In this document: positions 6,402-10,519 of the stretch, piece after piece
Numbering within the stretch: position 1 is the first letter of the stretch
How the letters are laid out: each line of letters opens with the position of its first letter
Assembly (NCBI GenBank): GCA_948960675.1
Contig: CARDPF010000097.1
Coordinates: 1 to 10,519, forward strand
Direction of reading: 5' to 3'
From: an uncultured Eisenbergiella sp.
GTDB lineage: Bacteria; Bacillota; Clostridia; Lachnospirales; Lachnospiraceae
Length of the DNA stretch: 10,519 nt
Position numbers and translations under genes: made by a program
Notes under the pieces: model-generated
Database searches by the model: none
Seen by the model: the letters and a program-made list of their open reading frames with translations, nothing else
Told to the model about the DNA's origin: nothing

Positions 6402-6498
6402 GTTCTTGTCGCATCGCTACCACACCATGGGAAAAGGGCTCCGGCCCAAAAACGTGCATCCCATACACGCTTTTGCATCCCGCAAAAAGGAGTTTTCC

Positions 6499-7377
6499 AT
6501 GAAAGAATTTTCTTCCTGCAAACAGGCCATCCAGCACTGTCTGGACACCAAGTCTTTTTCACTGGCGCATTTGTACCATGACGAAAAACCCATGTCCATG
6601 CATATCCACGACAGCTATGAGATCTATTTTTCCGTCTCCGGCGGCAAGCAGTTTTTGATCGACAACCGCTTCTATGACATCCGCCCGGGCGATATTTTTT
6701 TTATCAACCAATTTGAAAGCCACTACCTGACCCAGATCGACCAAGCCGTACACGAACGGATCGTGCTCTCGGTCCACCCGGAATTTGTAAAAGCGCTCTC
6801 CACAAAGCAAACGGATCTGGATTCCTGTTTCCATACCCGCAACATTCCTTCCCCCCACAGGCTTAGGCTGTCAGCCGAAGAACAAAAGCGCTTCCTCTAT
6901 TTCATCCACCGCCTTACCTCCAGCACAGGCTACGGGGCGGACATTGTGGATCGGGCCATTTTTTCGGAATTCATGGTGTTTTTAAACAAAACCTTTCATA
7001 AGCATACTCAAAAGGCAGACTTTGCGGACGATGTAGAATCCTCCTACCACAGGCAGGTGGACGATATTTTGCGCTATATCAACCAAAATATCCAATGCCC
7101 GCTGACCATCCAGAATCTGTCCGACCATTTTTACCTAAGCACCTCTTATCTGTGCCGGATCTTTAAGTCTGCCACAGGCATGACCATCAACAAATACATC
7201 ACGGCCAAACGCATCACCCTGGCCAAGGCGCTGCTTACGGACGGCTGTCAGGTTAGTGAGGCCTGCGAACAGTGCGGCTTTGGCGATTACAGCAATTTCT
7301 TAAAAGCCTTCACCAAAGCCGTGGGCATCTCCCCCAAAAAATACGCGCAGTTCGCCGCCCTTCCGCCTTCCGGCTAA
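6499..7377 (+). CDS. AraC-family transcriptional regulator, likely controlling the kdu operon
   Basis: The 292-residue product has an N-terminal cupin sensor domain at about 30-85 (HIHDSYEIYFSVSGG at 35-49, followed by the DIRPGDIFFIN strand at 60-70). The C-terminal AraC/XylS DNA-binding domain spans about 186-285. The first helix-turn-helix lies near 203-224 (LTIQNLSDHFYLSTSYLCR), and the second near 250-275 ends in the family hallmark CGFGDYSNFLKAFTKAVGISPKKY. It is a cytoplasmic DNA-binding protein. The start is the ATG at 6499, six bases behind AAAAAGGAG; the frame is open back to 6307, but that part overlaps the promoter. It is transcribed away from kduI, with the shared control region between. 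The simplest reading is that it senses a uronate or keto-deoxy sugar intermediate and activates kduI. The ligand is unknown. It ends 22 bases from the convergent hydrolase gene. Confidence 0.9.
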   Translation: MKEFSSCKQAIQHCLDTKSFSLAHLYHDEKPMSMHIHDSYEIYFSVSGGKQFLIDNRFYDIRPGDIFFINQFESHYLTQIDQAVHERIVLSVHPEFVKALSTKQTDLDSCFHTRNIPSPHRLRLSAEEQKRFLYFIHRLTSSTGYGADIVDRAIFSEFMVFLNKTFHKHTQKADFADDVESSYHRQVDDILRYINQNIQCPLTIQNLSDHFYLSTSYLCRIFKSATGMTINKYITAKRITLAKALLTDGCQVSEACEQCGFGDYSNFLKAFTKAVGISPKKYAQFAALPPSG

Positions 7378-7399
7378 TCCCCCTGCCCTGCCGGCATCT

Positions 7400-8584
7400 C
7401 TAACAAAGGCTGCCAACCACCACGTTGCGCAGCTTTCTTGCCAGCGGGAAGGTACAGCCGTCCTTGGCCTGCATGCCCATCAGGATGGTCAGCTTTTCTT
7501 TCGGGAAGTTTGCAAAATAGACCCCCAGCCAGCCGTCCCAGCCGTATTCCCCTTCCGTGGTAAAGGTTCCCGCCCGTGCGGGATTTTTGCATACACGCAT
7601 CAGGTTGGCATAGCTGTATCCCTCCAGCCCCACCTGCCGGTGAAAAGGCTCCTGCTGTACGGCGGACAGCTGCCCGCCGGTCAGAAAGCGCACGGTTGCG
7701 GGACGCAGGATCCGTACGCCCAAGCGCTGTCCCTCCCCCAAAAGCATCTCCGCAAAGCGCATATAATCATCCAGCGTGGAGGCAAGGCCGGCGCCCCCGG
7801 AAGCAAGGGCAGGCTCCCTTTCCATCCTGCTTTGGATGCCCAGATGATCCTCCCCGTAAGGTATGAGATCGTTTTTCCCATCCTCCCTGCGCACGGTTTC
7901 GTAAGTAACGGCAAGCCTTTCCTGCTTTTTTGGCACAACCCAAAAACCGGTATCCTCCATTCCCAGCGGCGCAAATATTTCCTCCTCCATAAAACCGGCC
8001 AGACAGCGGCCGGTGGCTGCCTCAATCAGGGCTCCCAGCACATCCGCGGACGCCCCATACTGCCAGGAGCTTCCGGGCTCAAATTCCAGCGGCCCCTGCG
8101 CAAGCCTTGCAGCCAATTCCCTAGTGGTCATGGGATTTTCCGTGCGCAGCCGCCTGTTTGCTTGTGCATAAACGCTGTCGGCATACCGGCCTGCGGCGGA
8201 TTCCGGATGGGGATAGGCAAGCCCCGAGGTCATATGCAGCAAATCCTTCACCGTCATCTGCTGCCGGGACGCCCTACAGCCTTGCTCACACAGCACCTGC
8301 TGCCCGGCAAATTCCGGCAAAAAATCCTCCACGGGCTGCTGGATGTCCACCATCCCCCGCTCCATCAAAATCATGGCCGCCGCTGCCGTAACCGGCTTGG
8401 TCTGGGAAAAAAGCCGCAGAATCGTATCCCGCGAAAAAGCCCTTCCCTTTTCCCTGTCCGCAAGCCCACACTGGCAATAACAAATCTCCTGCCCGTCTCT
8501 TTTCACCAAAAGATTCATCCCGGCAATCTGCCTTTCCTCCACCGACCGGTCCATCACGTCCCGCAGCCTTTTTTCCATATCCAA
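7400..8584 (-). CDS. class C beta-lactamase-related serine hydrolase
   Basis: This belongs to the beta-lactamase class C / family VIII esterase / penicillin-binding fold. The 394-residue product has the nucleophile motif SQTK at 60-63 (SxxK), LLHMTSGL at 115-122, a YGAS at 176-179 in the place of YxN, and GWDG at 348-351 near the third (KTG/HxG) position. No signal peptide or membrane anchor is visible, so it should be cytoplasmic. That argues against cell-wall or antibiotic activity and for an esterase, amidase or transacylase. The start is uncertain: TTG at 8584 stands five bases behind GGCGG and is used here, while the ATG at 8578 would remove two residues. It lies 16 bases after the methyltransferase gene and is the last gene of the operon. 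The substrate cannot be told from sequence. It faces the AraC-type gene, and no clear terminator lies in the 22-base gap. Confidence 0.88.
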   Translation of the reverse strand: MDMEKRLRDVMDRSVEERQIAGMNLLVKRDGQEICYCQCGLADREKGRAFSRDTILRLFSQTKPVTAAAAMILMERGMVDIQQPVEDFLPEFAGQQVLCEQGCRASRQQMTVKDLLHMTSGLAYPHPESAAGRYADSVYAQANRRLRTENPMTTRELAARLAQGPLEFEPGSSWQYGASADVLGALIEAATGRCLAGFMEEEIFAPLGMEDTGFWVVPKKQERLAVTYETVRREDGKNDLIPYGEDHLGIQSRMEREPALASGGAGLASTLDDYMRFAEMLLGEGQRLGVRILRPATVRFLTGGQLSAVQQEPFHRQVGLEGYSYANLMRVCKNPARAGTFTTEGEYGWDGWLGVYFANFPKEKLTILMGMQAKDGCTFPLARKLRNVVVGSLC

Positions 8585-8600
8585 GAATACCGCCCCCTTT

Positions 8601-9359
8601 TTAAGCCTTATGCGCCATTACGCAATACCAATCCACTGTTTTGACATCCACATCCGCAAAACAGGCCGGATGGCATAACACCTGTATATCCCGGTATCCC
8701 AGCTGTCCAAGCTTTTCCAGCAGCAATGCCTGCCGTACCGGTATATAATGCTCTGCAAACTGCTCCTTTTGTACTGCCTTTCCGTCCTTCTCAAAGGTGT
8801 ACAACAGGTTAAAGGTCATGGAACCGTCCCCATGATAGTCCCACACCTGAATCAGGTTGACCCGCACATCCCCCAAAAATACAGGGTCATACAGGTAAAA
8901 ACGGTTTCTCTCCTGCAGGATTTTATCCCAGTTGCGCATATCAAAGTAAAGGTAGCCGCCCTTTTTTACGAGACGGTCCATCTGCCCAAGCACTGCCAAA
9001 ATTTCCCCATTGGACACATAGGGCAGGGAATTCCCGGTACTTCCCACACAGTCAAAAGTCTCCGAAAAATGGGCCGTCAATTCCCTAAAGTCGCTTTGGC
9101 GCAAATCCACGGCCAATCCCTTTTCATTGGCCTTTTGCGCACATCGCTCCAGCATGGCACTGCTCAAATCCGAGCCGTATAAACGAACCCCCAATGCCGC
9201 CAGCGGCAGCGTCAGACTCCCCGTCCCGATACTGACGTCCAAAAAAGAACGGATTTTTTTGCCTTCCAAAAGCTTTTCCCAATGCTCCCTGATCATCCGG
9301 TCTTTCTTTTCATTGTCAAACAAATCATAAATATCCGTCCTGTCGTATAGCTTCTCCAT
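8601..9359 (-). CDS. class I SAM-dependent methyltransferase
   Basis: The 252-residue product is a Rossmann-type methyltransferase that uses S-adenosylmethionine. Motif I is LDVSIGTGSL at 40-49 (variant of xDxGxGxG). The acidic residue that would hold the ribose is Asp64 in YGSDLSSAML. Asp90 is in the QSDFREL stretch, and motif IV is FDCVGSTGNSLPYV at 102-115. The C-terminal half shows a beta-rich region like that of small-molecule methyltransferases. The acceptor substrate is not recognisable. The ATG at 9359 follows AAAGGAAGG by seven bases. It is 23 bases after the nucleoside phosphorylase stop and 16 bases before the hydrolase, so it is the middle gene of one operon. The sequence gives no evidence that it modifies DNA, rRNA or protein. 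Confidence 0.9.
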   Translation of the reverse strand: MEKLYDRTDIYDLFDNEKKDRMIREHWEKLLEGKKIRSFLDVSIGTGSLTLPLAALGVRLYGSDLSSAMLERCAQKANEKGLAVDLRQSDFRELTAHFSETFDCVGSTGNSLPYVSNGEILAVLGQMDRLVKKGGYLYFDMRNWDKILQERNRFYLYDPVFLGDVRVNLIQVWDYHGDGSMTFNLLYTFEKDGKAVQKEQFAEHYIPVRQALLLEKLGQLGYRDIQVLCHPACFADVDVKTVDWYCVMAHKA

Positions 9360-9382
9360 ATAAATGCCTTCCTTTCTGCCGT

Positions 9383-10147
9383 TTATTTTTGTGCAACATA
9401 GCAGGCCAGTTCCAGCGCTATGTCAAAATGTCCCGTATCGTGCTGCGTACCTTTTGTCTCCCCCTCCTTATGCCGGGCATCCCACTTTGGCGCGTCCAGC
9501 AAATCTCCGCTTGTAAAGAAGGTATAAAAATCCAGTCTCCTGAAATCGCATGCGGCCTGCAGGGCTGCACACTCCATCTCCACGCTGATGCAGCCGTCCG
9601 CCTTCCGCTTTTCAAAATTGCGCACCGTTTCCCGGTAAAAGGCATCGGTGGTCCAGGTCTTTCCCTTTACATACGGAATCCCGTTCTCTTTCATAAACCC
9701 TGCCACGATATCCGCATTTTTCACCGCAATATAGTCCGATGCAGGCGCATAGTGATAAGAGGTTCCCTCGTCACGGTACGCCTGTGTGGGTATCATCACC
9801 TTTCCGTGGGCAATCTCCTTATCCAGACAGCCTGCACCGCCGAATGCAATATATTTACGGGTTCTTATTTCCGACAAACTCTCCTCCACCGCCCCCACAC
9901 AGGCAGGGGCGCCCACATAAGTTTTGTAAAACGCAAATTCCCTTCCCTTATATGGCAACACATAAATGGGCATCCTGCCCGTCGCCGACCATAGGGACGC
10001 AATTTCCCTGCATGTATAATTCTGTAAAACAAATTCTTCAATCTTGTACGAAAATGTCATAATACACGCATCCACCGTCAGCGCGTTCTCCTTTTCGCAT
10101 GGGTTTATGATCGCTTCCGACCGGTCGTCAAAGCTGTCCGTTATCAT
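9383..10147 (-). CDS. nucleoside phosphorylase (PNP/UDP family)
   Basis: This member of the purine/uridine phosphorylase family would split nucleosides with phosphate into base and (deoxy)ribose 1-phosphate in salvage. The 254-residue product shows AFGGAGCL at 101-108 (substrate/phosphate region), RDEGTSYHY at 125-133, TTDAFYRE at 166-173, the ribose-contacting VEMECAAL at 189-196, and SGD at 213-215 near the usual catalytic Asp. The base specificity cannot be read. The sequence differs enough from DeoD, Udp and MTA/SAH nucleosidase that I would give no gene symbol. The start is the ATG at 10147, eight bases behind AAAGGAGG; a GTG at 10177 in frame has no better site. It is the first gene of the operon with a methyltransferase and a serine hydrolase. 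Salvage or clearance of a SAM-derived nucleoside is possible but inferred. Confidence 0.88.
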   Translation of the reverse strand: MITDSFDDRSEAIINPCEKENALTVDACIMTFSYKIEEFVLQNYTCREIASLWSATGRMPIYVLPYKGREFAFYKTYVGAPACVGAVEESLSEIRTRKYIAFGGAGCLDKEIAHGKVMIPTQAYRDEGTSYHYAPASDYIAVKNADIVAGFMKENGIPYVKGKTWTTDAFYRETVRNFEKRKADGCISVEMECAALQAACDFRRLDFYTFFTSGDLLDAPKWDARHKEGETKGTQHDTGHFDIALELACYVAQK

Positions 10148-10205
10148 TTTCTTCTCCTCCTTTTCCCCAAACCACACCTTTATGCTGCCCTTGGAATATT
10201 CTACT

Positions 10206-10234
10206 CTGGTTTATTAACCGTATTTTCTCTTTTT
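10206..10234 (-). promoter_or_regulatory. possible promoter for the phosphorylase/methyltransferase/hydrolase operon
   Basis: In the 94-base gap before the phosphorylase gene, the minus strand has TTGGAA followed after about 16 bases by TAATAA. A second -10-like hexamer, TAGAAT, lies a little farther downstream. Neither pair is strong. The AT-rich gap and the separate reading of the gene to the right make a promoter here likely, but its exact position is uncertain. Confidence 0.3.
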
Positions 10235-10241
10235 CCAACAA

Positions 10242-10519
10242 TCAGTTATCCAGACTCCCCTCATCCAGCAGAAAATCGTAAACACTCATGACCAGCACCC
10301 CATCGTCATTGTAATATGGCGCAGGTGCGTCTTTCGCAATAATGATCTTCTTGAAGAAATCGCCGGTCAGCATCAGGGAACGCTGCTCCTGTTCCATCTT
10401 GGCCTGATCCGGAATTGCATAGGCAGACTGGATATAATAACGCTTTGAACCTTTATTGCAAACGAAATCAATTTCCAACTGTTTGCGGATTCCGTGACCT
10501 TTCTCATTGGTTTTATTCA
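10242..10519 (-). CDS. C-terminal part of an ATP-binding protein of the AAA/DUF4143 type (partial, cut by the window edge)
   Basis: The reading frame enters from the right edge with no start codon and ends at the TGA at 10244-10242. The 91 visible codons contain IRKQLEIDFVCNKGSKRYYIQSAY, FKKIIIAKD, the acidic YYNDDGVL stretch and the ending MSVYDFLLDEGSLDN. This combination is the conserved C-terminus of bacterial ATP-binding proteins with an N-terminal AAA domain and a DUF4143 domain, whose full length is near 400 residues. The TTG near 10478 is internal, not a start. The EIDF and Q-S residues lie in the nuclease-like fold of DUF4143, but its biochemical role is unknown in this gene. These genes are common, often multi-copy, in Lachnospiraceae. 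It runs the same way as the phosphorylase operon, 94 bases upstream of it. Confidence 0.8.
   Translation of the reverse strand, partial: NKTNEKGHGIRKQLEIDFVCNKGSKRYYIQSAYAIPDQAKMEQEQRSLMLTGDFFKKIIIAKDAPAPYYNDDGVLVMSVYDFLLDEGSLDN

Noticed and set aside
5526..6581. Long plus-strand open frame of 351 codons opposite kduI
   Set aside because: It is antisense to kduI, whose zinc ligands and ribosome binding site are clear, and its translation is His/Pro/Leu-rich without any recognisable domain.
7370..7394. Terminator between the AraC-type gene and the convergent hydrolase
   Set aside because: CCGGC and GCCGG can pair over 15 bases, but the stem is only 5 bp and no T-run follows on either strand.
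7640..8644. Plus-strand open frame of 334 codons opposite the serine hydrolase
   Set aside because: It is a mirror of a well-supported gene, with no family motif and no ribosome binding site that stands out.
10208..10219. Short palindrome GGTTTATTAACC after the DUF4143-type gene
   Set aside because: Only a 4-bp stem with a 4-base loop; too short to call a terminator or an operator.
1..10519. Phage, transposon, CRISPR, toxin-antitoxin or defence system
   Set aside because: No integrase, transposase, spaced direct repeats or toxin-sized gene pair was found; the genes present have ordinary metabolic or signalling families.

Overview
The window looks like chromosomal DNA of a Gram-positive, gut-type Clostridium, most probably a member of the Lachnospiraceae. 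The basis is near-consensus AGGAGG-type ribosome binding sites, moderate GC content, a PP2C phosphatase/membrane kinase pair, and KduI and KduD sequences of the type seen in gut carbohydrate degraders. This placement is inferred from protein character, not from a marker gene. I see no tRNA, rRNA, CRISPR array, insertion sequence or prophage gene.

Layout from left to right. (1) purC (+, 187-1068) stands alone, preceded by a leader with a small hairpin. (2) A GC-rich nested hairpin (1076-1139) separates purC from the convergent minus-strand signalling pair: a membrane-anchored Ser/Thr kinase (1150-2574) and, upstream of it, a PP2C phosphatase (2579-3307). (3) A stretch of about 470 bp without genes (3308-3777) holds a perfect 15-bp inverted repeat. 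(4) A minus-strand uronate operon follows: kduI (5424-6287), then kduD (4604-5410), then a cytoplasmic F5/8C-like sugar-binding protein (3778-4569). Its probable AraC-family regulator (6499-7377, +) is divergent from kduI, and the 211-bp intergenic region carries a good promoter for each direction and a 12-bp palindrome. (5) A tight minus-strand operon holds a nucleoside phosphorylase (9383-10147), a SAM-dependent methyltransferase (8601-9359) and a class-C beta-lactamase-like serine hydrolase (7400-8584). (6) At the right edge is the C-terminus of an ATP-binding protein of the DUF4143 type (10242 to the window end, minus).

How the genes work together. KduI and KduD catalyse consecutive steps that turn the unsaturated uronate product of pectin, or possibly glycosaminoglycan, lyases into 2-keto-3-deoxygluconate. 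The AraC-like protein is well placed to sense an intermediate and activate the operon. KdgK and Eda, needed downstream, are not in the window. The kinase and phosphatase form a reversible phosphorylation pair with no substrate or FHA protein nearby. The three-gene phosphorylase/methyltransferase/hydrolase operon is clear as an operon but its joint purpose is unknown. The least described items are the kdu-linked F5/8C-like protein, the kinase with a degenerate catalytic loop, the three-gene operon and the two intergenic palindromes.
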